From Hypomesus transpacificus (lineage: Eukaryota > Chordata > Actinopteri > Osmeriformes > Osmeridae): DNA of 64,000 bases. Position 1 is the stretch's first letter. The number at the start of each line of letters is the position of its first letter. This document shows, in pieces, positions 46,879-62,219 of the stretch. The stretch is taken from contig NC_061080.1 of the NCBI RefSeq assembly GCF_021917145.1, positions 2,337,497 to 2,401,496 on the forward strand, given 5' to 3'. A model generated the notes under the pieces. The model ran no database searches, had not been told where the DNA came from, and saw nothing but the letters and a program-made list of their open reading frames with translations. The position numbers and the translations under genes were made by a program.

Positions 46879-48904
46879 ATGCAGTGTCAAGAGGACATGT
46901 GTTCGTAGAGACAAGCGGGTTATTTTTACAGCCCACCACTGCAACCGAGGCAACTGGGGCAGCTATATCTGGACCCAAACCTGGTGTGAATAGAAAGTGT
47001 CCTTAAAATACTAAAACCGTAAATACCACGCACTATCACGCTCACTGTGTCTCTGCCAGCCAGCCTCTCTCTGACCTTCTCTCCCTGGCATTCGGTCTCT
47101 TTCTCACCTCTCCCTTTCTCTCTCGCTTTCTCTCCCTCACCCCTCTTGTAAATGATGGTGGGCATGTGCTAAGCTAGGCTACAGATTAACATCCATAAAG
47201 GCCTGCACTTCCAAACCAGGCTAAGTGAAGCTACAAAGATCACAGCTGCTGAGAGAGGAGTGCATAGGGAACCACATACTGTGCTGTAATGGCTGTGTCG
47301 TTCAAGGGCTAATTCTAATCAATGGATGTCCACAACTAGGCATTAGGATGCAGTTAGATTAAGCTTTGACGGAATGTAATTTCATCACTTTTACGGATGC
47401 AGTGATTAGCCATTTGAGTCTAAAGAGGGAACTTTAAAGGTTTGGGTACAATTGAATGTGTATGACCATTTTCCTTTCCAAGAGTTACTCCCCCTTCACT
47501 ATTACTGAGTAAAACTCTCTTCTGTTGGCAAGATTTGATGGTGCAAGAAAACGAAAAATGTATATAATTTACATAAAGTAGAAATGCACACACATTTTGA
47601 CACACGCAAACACTCAGTACTTCGTGTTGTCGCTACTGCCCTTTCCTTAAATATCACTGAACTGTTGCATCAGATCGTAGAAGTTAAATTGGAAGTAATT
47701 TCAGTTTTTCCTTTGACACAATTGGAGGTCTTTACTGTATTCATTCATACTGAGGAAGTAAGAAATCACCTACACTACTCTGGACTCTGGGATTCTCCTC
47801 CTTTAGCTCCTCAACTAGTCAGTCAGATAACTCAGTCAGCCAGTCCGTCAAGCAGCCAGCCAGTCAAACAGCCAAACACATGGCGAAAAAGCTAGACAGC
47901 TACAAAGCCAGTTAGCCAACCAGTCAGCCAGGTCAGAGGGAATGCCCTTAAGGCCTGCAGGTCATCTCTACGAAACAGCCTGGCAAGCTAAGAGACATCT
48001 GAGAGCACCAAGCCCACCAGACTATCAAAACCTCCCTTGCGTATGACACCTGTTACATGCCATTCTCATGTTGGCATGGCCGGAAAAAAGACAGACCTAC
48101 ATCGAAATCTCCTGTTGAGGTCTTTTTTTCTCCCCTGGCCAGGCTCTAGAACGAGTTCTGTGTTCTGTACACAGAACACAAGTGCACATCAAAACAAACG
48201 GACGTGCCATAGAATAGATGGCCATTCAAGCGCATGTCTGCCATGTTTTCATTAGGCTTCCACTGTCACACAAAACACACGCAGTCCTCCAGTCACTTGG
48301 TGTGTCTGTCCGCCCACATATTGACATGACCAAGTAGCAGGGAGTGGAGGCGACCAAACACTAGGGCCACTGTACTGGCTTTATGAGCTGACGAACGCTA
48401 ACATGCGCAGGAGCTACACCTGAACTAAGCTGACATTGCATATACAGTCACCATGCTAACGACATTACAATGCGATTCATGGAAATGATGCCCTTTAACC
48501 ACTTACTGTTAATTGTTGCGCCGGCGTATGCTTGCATTGAGGGGGCGTTATTGTCAGACAGTCTCTCCTTCAGTGTGTGTGTGTGTATGTGTGTGTGTGT
48601 GTGTGTTTGTCAGATCCAATGTCCTCTGCTGTTGCTCCTCCTGTCAGCTAGTGTAGTCCTTGTCCCCATGTAGTGTCCGATGCTGAAAGCGAGAGGAAGT
48701 GAGGGAGTGAGGACGAGAGCGTGGGGGGTGTGGTTGAAGAGGAAAGGGAGGATGGGGGAGGGACATTTGATAGGGTTTGTGTGGAAGAGAGAAAGAGGGT
48801 GTGTTTACGGTGTGTGTTTTAGAGAAACGGGGGAGAAAGAGAGAGGAAGGAGTCTGTGAGTCAGCGCTTGTGCGCCCGGACATACTGCAGCTGCAGGCAA
48901 GGAT

Positions 48905-49149
<245 letters not shown>

Positions 49150-52100
49150 ACATTTGCATTAATCAAATAAAGCACCTCACTCCCTGTATTAGCCACAAGC
49201 AAAATCAAAATCGCAAGCAAATCCCAGGCACTCTCAAGTGCAGTATCTGGTAGTCATTCAGCAGTTATCACAGTATAGGGCAGTGTGCTTTTCGACACAA
49301 GTCAGTTTCCTAATTTGATTAGATTATTGATTAGAAGATAATGACTGTCTCTGTCCAAGCTAATACTAGTTCATCTTTATGTTAACGTCCAATTCAAAAG
49401 ACTACAGTAATTGCTTCAACAGTTTATGCAGTTGTGTGATTCCAGACCAAGTGTTTTTGTTGCACATTTGGTTTTTCAAAGTCATTTTGATGGATGCGAC
49501 CACAAAATCGTACAGTAATTTAATACAAAATACTTCAAAGCAAGTATGTATCATTGGCATGACCTAGACTGTAATAAAATGCTGTGGCCAGCAAGCTTGT
49601 GACTAGTAGGGTCACAAGCACTTCTGTTTATAACCTAGCATTCTCATTAATACGGATTTTAAGAGATTTTCTATAACAATTGTCCACTGTAGAATTTAAT
49701 TAGGCCAAAGAGAAGAAATGAGCACATACACAGAGCATTCGTTAACATGAAACAATGGACAACATTGTTTCATGTGTAGGCAAGTGGACTGAACCGGATA
49801 TGCAATGTATACATTGTTATATCATCATCAAGGCGCATAATGAAGAAGTGTATAACATATGCACAGATAAGTACTTTTAACTTGAAATCACAAGCTGTAA
49901 ATGTGCTACTCATGCAAAGCCAAATAAAGGAATGACAGTGATAAAGTAATTGTGACTCATGGAGAGAGAAGTTCCATAAAAGGACATTTCTGCATGAGCC
50001 CTCAAAATGAAGTAAAGACTGCCACCTCCTGTCTCAGAGATAAATGTCAAACTAGGATGCACCTTGTGTTATTTAATCTGAAACCCTTAATCTTAATTTG
50101 GGGAAATTATGGAAAAATAGCATGCATCAAGCTCATCAAACTGCAACAACCTCAATTCAAATGGTTGAGTTAAAAGGTCAATCTTGTGGGGGGGGGAAAT
50201 ATAATTGATGAGAAACACATCTTCCATGTTAGCAATACTATTATAATGGCTTATTATGAGTAAACCAACAGAAACACCACTAGCCATTATCTGTTGTTGG
50301 AGTAAAGAAAACCTTCATAATTAAGGTTTTAATCAAACGTATGATAAATAAGAGAATGCCACTACGATATGAGCACATTTTACCTTTAAGATGACTGTAA
50401 ACAACTTTAACCATGCGGCAATAACAAACTAGGGTCATATAAATGAGAATGTAACAACCTAACAGTATTACCAGTAGGCATGCATTCTCAAACGTTCTCT
50501 GTGTGTCAAACACTGTTGTGGGCTACTGTAATATTTACATCTATGCAGAACCGTGTTCATAGTCCCTGTGGTAATTTAATTAATCAGGACGATTCGAGTA
50601 AGCCTGAAGTTGTCGTTTTTTGATAAATTATTAAGTAGGCTAATCTGACATGTTTTGTCTATCCAGGCATAAAGCCCATGCAGCTGTTTCATGTAACATC
50701 CTGTGAAATGCAGAATAGACAAGACCATGAAATGAACTGTCAATTAGGATAGCACAAAACAAAAAACATGTTTTCATTATGATCCCCTACCAAAAAATAC
50801 ATAAATAAAGATCCCCTTACCATCTGTCAAAACCTAAAAAGTTACACCTTTCTGAATTCTGTTTTGTAAATATAATGTACAACAAATTAAACACACTAAC
50901 TTTTAACTTTTTGAAACACCAACCGGACAACAACTCATTGTTTTAGTTTGCTGAAGTTCAAATTACTAAATGTAAATGTAAGTAGAGGACACGCTATGAA
51001 TTTCCACAACAAATGGACAGGGAGCCTATCGTCCCACCCTGTAGCCCATGGAAGCTTTCCCCGGCTAACAAATATTTAGAAAAACATGGAAACTTTAGCG
51101 ATGACAAAAATGACACCATAGCTACATTACTATGAGTGACAATTGAAACTTACAATGTGACTTTTATGTGGATTCTTCAAGGTCGTTGTAGAACTTTTCC
51201 GACAAACTTCGAACTGTCAAACCAAGTGGTTCGGTCTGGCTCTTCCATTTGGTCATCTTGGAAGCAAAGCATTGTGGAACCTGTAGTTCCTGATGCAACA
51301 AAGCTTGAACCTCTGGCCTGCATGTGAACTACAGAACTACTGTAGTTAAGTTTTACAACATAAAATAACAATGTTGATATGCAGTATTGAAACTGTACGT
51401 GAAATTATTTTAATTGCTTAGCGTAGGATCTCAATGCATGTAATAAATGTGAATTTCTAAACTGCAGATACTTTCAAATAAAGTAAACATTTTGGTGTGT
51501 TCAGATAGGCCTATAGCCTACAAATGGGTTAGTTGAATATTTGAATATTACAAGAGTTCTCAAAGAGGAGACCATTCTTTGGAAGCGTCATCTTGTATAA
51601 TTATAATAAAAAAGCTGTTTTTTTCGCATGAGATCCTAATGTTACCATTTGACCCCAATGTCTGAATATCAAACTGCTACTTTCCTCACAGCTATGTTCA
51701 GCCCACATGCATTTTATACCAGCACATGGGGCACATGACACAAAGTATTTTAGTCAGAGAATTCAGATCCCACTACCCATGTGTATATTTTCGGTTGTCC
51801 TATCTGACATGAGTCTTCTGTTATGTGGGTGAAAGGAGACCAGGTCACAGCTGTAATCAAGCAACTAAGCATGCTTTATGCTTTCCATGTACTGTAGTAT
51901 ATAACCTTTCCTCAAGATAACCATATTAAACACTGGAACAACCTTTTCGGAGAGAAAAAAAGGTTTGACGTGGAACTACAAGTTTCAAATAGAACCATTG
52001 TCAGTCCTGTAAAATGCTGCTAAGAACCCAAAAGGGTTCTTTTGGATCTCAAAAGGAGTTTTGATAAACCTCTCCAGGCCTAAAAAGAGTTCTATATGGA

Positions 52101-53386
52101 ACATTCAAAACATGCCAAGTCCCCTTTTCAGAAATTAGCCTCTTTTTTCCAATTGTGGGAACCCTGATGAGCTGGAGGTCTCATCCGTAGTACACCAAGC
52201 CATTGAAAAAATCTGCTAAACCTCGGTTTGGAGCTCCCTCCCGGTCTATATCTAGATCGTCACACACGACTTAAGACGCCTACATTGGGCTGAAGCAGAT
52301 GCAGGGCTATTTTCATTTCCAGAGCCAAGAACCGAGCCCGCCTGTGAATGTGTCCTCCTGACCCTGCGGCCAACACTCACGTGCTGTCACACACACACAC
52401 ACGTCAACCTCACATATACATTTTTGTGCTTGTTTACACTGTTCTGGTATTTCAGGAAGACTTACATGTTAATATTGTGTGTTTAATTGTACTTGCGATT
52501 ATAAATCATCCAATTCTCATGTTTGTCATTTCAGTACATCTCAACATAGTTATCATGATTACAAAATTGAATCCAACAGGACTAAGCAGAAACAGCATCA
52601 CATTATTTTACCCGGTGTGTCACTGTTGCCCTCTAGTGGAACAAGTGAGAAATTGTATTTGTAACACTGAAAACAGCTGAATAAACAGTGACAGTAACAG
52701 TTTTCATGTTAAGCTAATTCTGTTGGGCGCTGGCAGATGAACCATAACCATAGATATAAAGACTGACAACGCAATACATGTTTCAAACTCAATTATAGAT
52801 CTGCACATTCCAAATTTACACGGGCCAATGTCATTCTTGCATTTACACTTTGCAGAAACAAGGCAGCCTTACATTAGAATCCCTGAACCTTAACTGTCCA
52901 TATGCTTTAAAGGAGCCCCAACATTGACAATGGGGCAATTCTCTCCAATGTGGTTTGATGTTTTTCCAACAATTCCAGTGCCATCCATTGCACAGCCATT
53001 GAACACACAACCACACTGTCTCCAATCGGGAGGCTGCCATAAATAATTTACAGCAGTGTCTCCATCAATCCCAACATGCTCCTGGTCCGGTTCAGGCCCC
53101 TTCCTCCCACAAGGACAATGGGCCCCATTTCCTGTGGGGCACGAGGGACAGACAGTGGAGTATTGTGAGGCCGGGACATCATATCAGCGTGTCTCGACCT
53201 TGCGGGGAAAGACCGGGTCAGTCGCACAGGGTGTGAGATTCATGGTTCATTAACGATGAGGTCGCAGGGGCGTGCTGAAGACGGCCAGAGAGACGAGAAT
53301 GCAGGGGTTCTGTGTGACCCCAATGTGGATGATTCACAGGGCTATTAAAAGCCAATGAATACATCCATGATGTATCCACGATATTA

Positions 53387-53585
<199 letters not shown>

Positions 53586-55313
53586 ATGTGTCAAGCGTCA
53601 GAGTGCTAGAAAGAGAGAAGTGAGGCAGGGGTTGTTGTATTGAAGGGGTTAGAGCAAAAAACATGCACGTGCTTGTCCAAACATGAGAAGTGTTCCTTTG
53701 AATCTAGTAAACATGGTTTAGAGTCCTACCTGGGCCGTTCTGTCCTACCAGAGGGCTCACTGAAGCCCTGAAACAGGTGGCGAAACAGAGCGAGTCCATA
53801 TGACTCAAGACACCGTCATGAATCCCTCTCTTTATTCCCCAGCCAATATTCAATGACAGGGCCTGCAGTGTTGAGACAATGGTTCCATTCTTCTCTCCAG
53901 CACATCCTACATTATATTTATCCCCTGTGAGGTTTCAGACAAGCGGAACGCAGAGTAATTGCAACCAAATGAAGGATATGGATGTCAGGTTGTCTAATTC
54001 AACCTAATTGTTAGTGTCAAAAGATGATTTTAGCACAAAGAGTTCTATCTTATGATTTCTTTAAAAGTAAAGAAACTGACAGATCGTTTGATCTGGATTT
54101 TTTTTTTTATCTGATCTCTCAAGATACATTCTATACAATCCAACAATGTACTCCTAACCAATAACCTAATTTCCGTCAAAGCAACAATGTGTCATTAAAG
54201 TGTACTGCTAATGTGTCACCTAGTCCCCACAACACAAGAGAACATGAGCCTATAGAGATGTCTTCTTGTGTAAATGAGTGTCAGTGGTGCCTGGGGCTAC
54301 GGGCTAACAAGAGAGCTGCCCCTGTATACTTGTTAACACCCAGACACGGCCCATAAAACTAGTCTTGACCCAGTATTTCTTGTTTCTGTCCATGTCCCTT
54401 CTGGTCTGGGGCTAGAGAGGGTGTCTGTCACAATGCTGCGTAACAATACACCCTCAGGCAAGAAGTAGCCTGACCTATTTGAGCCATCGAGTTGAGACAG
54501 CTTCCACATGCTCTCTATCTGTCGCTTTCCCCTCATGTCAGTTCCCCTGGCACACCATGTCTGTGTCTATGTTTTTCTTCGTGACAATATGTTAAGCTTG
54601 GCTTGAAGGAGATTAAAATTTAGAGTACAGAATGAGTCGTTTGTGTATGGGGCTTCCCCTGCATTGCTTGTGTTCTACATGGGGCTGGGGCAAAAACTAA
54701 TGTTTATATTTGCGAAGGAACATACTGGCTTTATTTATAGCAATGCACACTGACAAGCAAACATTTACAAACACACAAAAAAACTGATATGGAATTAGTA
54801 TAATATGGACTGCTATAGGCAGTGACAACTGTATAGGAATTCGTATTTTAACTGACTGCTAGCTTTGAAAATCGTGAAGAGACTTTGGACATTTCCCCAT
54901 ATAACCTACCTATGTGACTCACCTCTGTCTGGACACGAAGTCTCATGACGAAACTAAGGTGTGGTCACACCCGGAAGACAGGTAAGCTACACCTAAGGCC
55001 CGTAATATCTCAAAGAAAACTGTGCGTTGGTGCAAAACATCGTAAATCTTCCTCCTTTTTAAATAAATACCTACACAGGTGTTGGCCGATCTTACAAACG
55101 CAGTTTAATATGAATTTATCGACGAGAGGGCATATTTTGATTGGCTGTTTGTCGTCGACACACACACCTTGGGGTTTTCTGACCAATAACATTTAAATTC
55201 CATACTATGCCTAACCGAAGGGTGGGGCCGGGGCTAAAACACTCGTGGTGAAGAGGGCGGAGTTTGCAGTGAGGTGACGCTTTTACTCATTGTTCAGAGT
55301 ATAGTCTGGGAGC

Positions 55314-55408
55314 AGTAGTGTGGTAGAGACGGAGGCTTCTCTTTAACAAACTGTGTTTGGAGCAACGTAGACTTGGAATATTCGATTAAAACAGTCGTAT
55401 TTCGACAG
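55314..55408 (+). other. Probable non-coding first exon of the next gene (jup by synteny)
   Basis: A stretch without a useful ATG ends in a strong donor (CGACAG|GTAAGT, last base 55408), with GGGCGGAG (possible Sp1 site) about 60 bases before it. No coding exon of a known gene follows up to 64000, so the first intron would exceed 8.5 kb. In mammals HAP1 is followed by JUP (plakoglobin). The orientation here (plus) would differ from mammals, so this naming is weak. Confidence 0.35.
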
Positions 55409-58400
55409 GTAAGTTTGCATTTTGACCGTATATTTCTAGTCCCGTTGACAGAGCGTGCGATGTACATTTCAACTTACTACCCCACAGTTTAGTCTTGTTA
55501 GGGAAGTGAGACGTGTTATTTTGAGACGGGGCTCATTTTGTGTCGTTTTTTTTTTCTTCTCTTTGTTATTCCTCGTAGTTGATACTTTTTAACAACCTAC
55601 ATAATGTAGAAATGAGTTGGTAAGTTATGTAGTGTTGCCCACTTGAAAGCTAAGTGTTGCTTTGGGTTTAATTTCCGCATGGCCACAGTTGGTTCATCAT
55701 TGAATCGTTTAAAGTTTGTACTTTGTCTTTTTGGGGGGATAAAGATTCTAGGGTCAAACACACGATTGTTTGTCCAACACTTGCCTTTTCAAATTGATCA
55801 AACAAATTGTTGGACACGGATTATTGATTCATTCGACGTCTAACCTCATTTGAGGCTTGAACTGAAAGTCATTAGTTCTACCGTGACGTTAGATACGGGA
55901 CACGATCGAAGTTCGTCTATCCTGCTCCATTGTCAAATGCACCGACCATTCTGTCCACACTATAGGTCGACATAACATGCCTAACAAGGGACTTCCATTT
56001 TTCAGTTTGTCACTTTAAAAAAAGTTGAATTGCACCGCTAAAATGTGTTCATTGTGATAAAGTGTGTGGTAATACCCATAAGGGAGACGGCACCTGTGGT
56101 GTTTTTTAGAAAGAACTCCTCCGGTTCAATGTTTGGGCGTTTTTCTTTTTTTCTGACGATACGAAATGCCACACCTACATTTTCATTGGCTTCACTGGTA
56201 GCCTGCTATAAATTATGGACACTTTCACAGAAAAAAAGAGCTGATTACCTGCGATTTTTTTGATTAGCTGCACTCGAGTGGATGAAATATTGTAAAGCAG
56301 GATTAACATCAATTTAACCTTTCACATCTCTATGGAAATTGTATTTTGGCCTTGAAACCCCCAGTGAATCAATTGTAGGGTGGGGCGTGTGACTTGTGAA
56401 AGGTTCGCACATACATAATGGATGATGATGAATAATAAATAATAATGATAATCAGCGAGGTAGTGATACGCAAAAGTGAGTCACCCCTCCCCCCACTCTG
56501 TCACCCCCCTCCCACATTTATTTGCCAGCTCTGTCCTACATGAGCAAGGTGTTCACAATGATTACATCATTGATGGTAAACCTCATTCTCTCCACCCCAT
56601 CCATGACCAAATACATTTAGCATAAGCTGTCGGTTACAGCAATTTCACTGCCCAGACATGCTACTGAAAGGATTTTGACTCACTCATTTGATTTTGAGTG
56701 GAAATCCACTTTGACAACATGTAACTGAAATGACGTTATCTGATTCGTTAGTCTTATGCGGTTTTAGTCATTTCTAGCATCCCAACCAACTTTAATATCT
56801 GGGAAAGTCAAATTGGACACGGACAAGCATGGAATTAGACTTTAAACAGATGTCTGCCAAAATGCAAAGCTTGCTCTCTTCCTCTCCCCCACCCTGCTTA
56901 CGTACAAACCCACATACCCCTCATCTAAATAACGGGCAAAATCCCTACGAAGCGGGCTCCAAATGGTAACATGCTACCGTTCGTTGGCGACCGCCAGTGT
57001 TCTAGACCAGTGAGCAAAGCTGATGTTTTGAATGGAGCTCATGTTGAATTGACCAGAGTTCCTTCACAGCGCCAGTACATTCTGCGGGCCAGACCAACCG
57101 TGCAGGTCCTGGGCCCGTGCCACGAGGTGCAGCCGTTTGTGGTCCAGCAGCCTGCCTGGCCCGAGGCTGCACCACCCTGGGGGGGGGGGGTTAGTCCAGA
57201 GACCAGACTGAGATATGCAGCTGGGGTTGCAACTAGCGTTAATCCGCCCCCCACCCCCCTCTCACACACACACACACACATCAACCTCCCTGCTTAATTC
57301 TCTGATATTGTCCTACATTAGGGACAGCAAGGGGCCAGGAGATCTTGCCGTTTATAAATAGGGCTACACTTTGCAAAGGGGATTAGCATAAATGTACCAT
57401 AACAGCCTTTGTTTCTGACGCACACATTCTCTCTATTTTAGTCCCGAATTGAGTTTTCTCCCCCCCCCCCCAGTTTCTGTTTCTACTTTTACTGTCTGCC
57501 AACTGGATAGTCTGGTTTTGATCTTGGGACTCAGTCATCTTACTGTGTGTCTTGCCTTCCCTCCTTCTGCCTCCCTAGTCTTTTTCTTTCCACCTTATCT
57601 CTTTCTCTCTCTCCCTCCCACTGTTTCTTACACGTTCTCTCCCTGCTGGTGTCTGGGCACTCCAGGTGGCTCAGTTACACCAGTCTAATCAGCCCACACA
57701 TGGGAGTGCGCCATGTGTTTCTGTGTTTGGGGTCAACTGTGATACGGGATTGAGATCTGTGTTGCCGTGGAAGGTCAAAGGGAAGGTGGTGCGATGGCTC
57801 GGTAATCTCCCCAGCGTGGTCTGGGTTTAAGAAGAGATCTTCCTCAGACGATGCTGTTATCAACCCAAAGCAGGTTTGCTCTCCCTCCCCTGATGCCGGC
57901 TTTGCTTTCTTGTCTGTGTGACCATCCCAGAGGGAGAATCTCAATCATTAATGTGTTTATCCTCGGACAAGGTGACTTTTGTCTTGAGCGTGAACTTGTG
58001 GGTCCTTAAAAGCAGAGGAATAACTCTGGGGGCAAGGCCGGGGCACTGAAGTCTCTTCTACTGCCGGCTCTTCCAGGCCTCTGTCACGAACCGACTGAGG
58101 ACTTTCACGCGAGTGGAATCTTTTTACGCCCATTAAAAACTTGTCCATTTGTCAAAAGAGCATAGATTAGATTTTCTTTCTGGGAAAACTTGGAAGCTCT
58201 CTCGCTCTGTTGCCGGGCCCTCATCAGTGCGGTGGCAAGATGTTTAAGAGGCTGTCCAGGACTGGCATCGCCCGAATGAACCCAGCTGGGCTTACATTAC
58301 TGTCACGAAGATGAATTATTCACTTAAGACGGTTTTCTGGGTTGGCTAAATGAAGGAAGAACTCCCCCCACACACACCACACTCACACACGTCACTTGCA

Positions 58401-60986
58401 CTTTCTGAAGTTGTTACTCAGCCAACTTTTAGATTCTTCAAGTCCCGTCACCCGCTTGTCAGAAACATCCAGTGCATCTGCAGATGACGGCCCGTGCCAG
58501 AAATAGCTGAACCCATTAGTGTTTCTTTATGAATATATTAACGGCTGTTTTCTTTTCATAACTGACACAGTTTCACATGCAGTTTTTTTTTTGGGGGGGG
58601 GGGAGGAGAGTTATGAACCAGATTTCCGGACACTGAGGTAAATTCAGCTGAGCTGTGCTTCCCGTCTTCTCTTCGAGTCGCCTCCTACTCATTTCTTAAT
58701 TAAACTCCAGTGAGAGGCAGAGGACATGGGAGGAATGAGGGTGTGTTGGGGAGGGAACTTTTAAGAACTAGGAGCAATTCACTGACTAGACAGTTATCTG
58801 AGTGGAGAATGTATGCAGACTTGACTCAATCATTACACTCTCCATGCACGACTTGACATTTTGGTCAGGACTTGAAACGGGTACCTTGAAAACGGTGTAT
58901 TGTTCACGATCTGTGTGAAAACATACCGACGGTATATTTGAAATAGTCTTTCATTCCATCTTCGCGTCTTTTTGATGGTACGTCTGGTAAGCTTTCGTAA
59001 CCCGTCTGCCAAACTCGGGGCAGGCTGTATTCGTTACGGTCCCATCCGATGTTCTCTCTGGTCTCCCTAGCCTCCCGTCCGGCTCCGATCTCCCTGAAAT
59101 ATTCATCACCTGTCTCATCGCCTCAGTGCCCAGCAGCACAACCAGGCGTATCCGCACTCGCTAAGACGCCACCCCTCCCTCCCCCCTCAGAGAGGAACCT
59201 CAGACAGAAAAATCAAACCAACCTGGGTAGGCCTGCAAGTCATGGAGGGATATACTCCGCGTGAATCCTCTCTTTTTCGATTCTAATAGCAATACTGTTG
59301 TGAGAGTCATTTTTGGGGGGGGGGATAACTTTAGGTGTCTCCTTTTTCCTCTCTCAAACAAAGTAACTGGGTCACAGTATGCCAACATCTTCCTTCCTGC
59401 TGTCCTCAGCCACAGCTAAACAATGGAGGGAACAATCCAGAAGCCAAGTCCAAAACAACTCCGCTGCCACATCCGGGACAGGCCCTCCCCAGTCTCACTA
59501 CTTGATCAATCATGAGTGGGGGAGCCACACTGTAAACAACGTGAGCGTCGAAAGAGGTCTCCAGGTTACATCGTCACAGGGCTGTGAAGACGCAGGCCTT
59601 GCGTCGTCCCCCTCCTACCCACTTCCCAGCAGTGTAATTTGAGCTTGTTCCGTGCGTAACGCACCTCCTCCTTTTGAGGCGACACAAGTTTCCTTTGGTT
59701 CGGGGAGGGGGGGGGGCACAGGGGGACTAGACGAAAACGACCGTAACCCGGCATCTCTGACACAGTTTTAGCGAAGAGAACAGGGGGAATGGGCTACTTT
59801 TATGACATGTCTGCTAGCAGGTCTAGGGCCATTGTGCATCCTGGCGCTTGTTTATGTAATTACCTCAGGGACTGTTTGAGTAAACATGTAAGTGGGGCCA
59901 AAGTGGCTTTACTTGATGAGTGACTCAAATGAGCCCCCCCTCCCCCCATAATGCCATGTCTATTTGTCAGTTGACTGCTAGCGAAGCCGTCGCAGCCTTG
60001 ATAATTAGCAAAGGGACAGCATTAGCGACTGGATTTTTTCCCCCCCCCTAATGAGTCCTGGTGAACACCATACACTTGCTAATGAAAAGCAACAGAACTT
60101 GTGGAAATTAAACAGTATCAGCTGCATAGTACAGCTCTGTAGCTCAGTCTGTTGGCCGGCCGGTCCACAAAAAAATTGCACGCGTGTACGCGGTCACAGC
60201 TATTGCGAATCGTGCTTGTTTAATGCTGTCCGTGCGTTTTAAGCCTTTTAATGGATTCAGTGGGCAAAATTGGAGGCCTAATCCAGTAACCAGAGTCATG
60301 AACGGCATTTGTAGCATGAGCAGATGTAAACCATCTTCAGCACACAGATTCTTAAACAGATAAAAAGCATATGTCTTTCGTAATGCACGTTCCCATCTTC
60401 AGTCGAAGAATGTGTGCTCCCTGGCCCTGTTTTCACATGCAGCCCCCTCCAGCAGGGAGCTACACTGTGAAGCCTTTCAATGTGGTTTCTCTGTTGGAGA
60501 GGGGATTTTGGCATGCTGGCCATTATTGTTGGATTGATAAATGGTCTCAAGTATGGGCACTTCCACCATCCGAAACCGTGTACAGATTTGATATTCCTTT
60601 CCGCCTTTCTCCTGACCTTTCACCGACTTGTCTCGACACATAGGCCTCGGGATACTTAAAACGGTCTTTAATATAGCTGTGAAAAAGGTTTTCAAATGGA
60701 CAGCGCCAACAAAGAACTGTCCTGTCCTGCCCTGACCGGAAAAACGATTGTTCAGACCTCCACACGGAGTCGGCGTGTGCGCCCCGTGATGACCACAACT
60801 TCCTTTCGCCCCCGCCACAACGAATCCATTAGCATCAGTGTGCGCACCACTGCACATCCTCCCCGTATTGATTCATACACAACGGCTGACCAATTAGCCC
60901 TCTCTGCCTGTTACAGCGCCGTGGCGGGGCCTATCTAGGGCGAGGGACAGCAAAGGGAAGGGTGGGAGAGAGGGAAGCCATCGTCC

Positions 60987-61154
60987 TGAGGGGAGGCTAA
61001 GCTTCCTCTCAGCGGCGTCGGCGGCCCCTGACCACCTGCCGGACTCGCGTGAGGGATGGGCACTCGCTAGTGAGGGGAGGCTAAGCTTCCTCTCAGCGGC
61101 GTCGTCGGCCCCTGACCACCTGCCGGACTCGCGTGAGGGATGGGCACTCGCTAG
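60987..61154. repeat. 84-base tandem duplication
   Basis: Two head-to-tail copies of a GC-rich 84-base unit beginning TGAGGGGAGGCTAAGCTTCC and ending CACTCGCTAG, differing at about one position (GTCGGCGG against GTCGTCGG). The near identity points to a recent event. Confidence 0.9.
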
Positions 61155-62189
61155 TGAGCGCGTGCGTGAACCCAGCATCTGGGGAGCACTTACTGACTGC
61201 AGCCTCTTAACAGCAGGGGCTCAGCTGGCTGGCCCGCGACTCATGAAGCCATTTAGCCTAGCGAGAGAAGTGTGTGCGTGTTTCGGTTTCGGTGAAAGGC
61301 ACCCAGGGGTCACAGGGGCGGTGCGTTTTGTTCCATGTCATGGAGGGGGGGGGGGGGGTTCATGCGAGTGTATGGATATATGTCCCCGTATAGCCCTACC
61401 CAGATGGTTTCTAAAGCTTTACAGATGTGTGGAAATGGGCCTTAATCTGTTTGATCTGCTCCCCCCCCCAACTCTGCATCACTGTCTATCCACCTCCTTA
61501 TCTCCATCTGTCTGTACAGTAACGGGAGTCTACCTAGCCGAAAGAACGTCAGCTGGGAATAAGCCGAGATTTGAAGTGTAAACACACTAGACTGCTTTGC
61601 TTTGAACGTTGTAAGAGCCAAAACAACACCCAGAGCCCATGCGCCTCGCGTCTAGGCCTGTCGAGTCGCACCAGATCCAGCTGCAGGCGTTTCCACGGGC
61701 TACGGGGGCCATGTTGGAATTCGGCACCAAGCCAAGCCTTAATCCCTCTACCTCTGGGGGGCTCGCCTCCCTCCCTCAGTCCTGTTTGGCTGTGAGAGCT
61801 TAGGGTAGCCGTTTTTATTTTTTAAGCCCAAAACCTTATCTCAGTGAAGCAGGTCGGCAGCTTCTTTTCAACCCCGCGGGGGCTACCACACGACTTTGAT
61901 GAAGAGAACCCGCAAATGGATACTTCTGGAAGGGAGGTGGTTGGAGATACCTCGCTGTTGTTTTACCCCATGTTGGTTTGGGCCTCAACGCCCACACACC
62001 TACATAGTGCCACACCCATGTTGAGGCCTCGGCAGTGAGGTGAGGACACTCCCCGTCTGTCACGTCTGTGTGGGAGGCCTGGAGATGAGCCTTGTGTTCA
62101 CTCACCAGCCTCAGGGAGTCGAGGACCCAGCAGTCATCGAACGACGGTGTCATTTTCCGCGTGACGATAGGATTGCGTGTCGGTGCACT

Positions 62190-62219
62190 GCGAGGGGGGG
62201 GGGGGGGGGGGGGGGGGGA
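62190..62219. repeat. Poly-G run of about 27 bases
   Basis: Long G homopolymer ending in AG. Together with a poly-C stretch near 62400-62414 and other runs it may be unstable or mis-sized in assembly. It could also form G-quadruplex structures. Confidence 0.9.

Noticed and set aside
47815-47940. CAGTCAGCCAGTC repeats as a possible array of direct repeats with spacers
   Set aside because: Units are degenerate and irregularly spaced, in a vertebrate genome; not a CRISPR-like structure.
56971-57297. Possible coding exon after the 55.3 kb first exon
   Set aside because: The peptide has no similarity to plakoglobin or another known family and no convincing acceptor and donor pair.
61162-61581. 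139-codon plus-strand open frame in the right-hand intron
   Set aside because: It contains a poly-G run translated as Gly, shows no family similarity, and lacks splice or promoter context.
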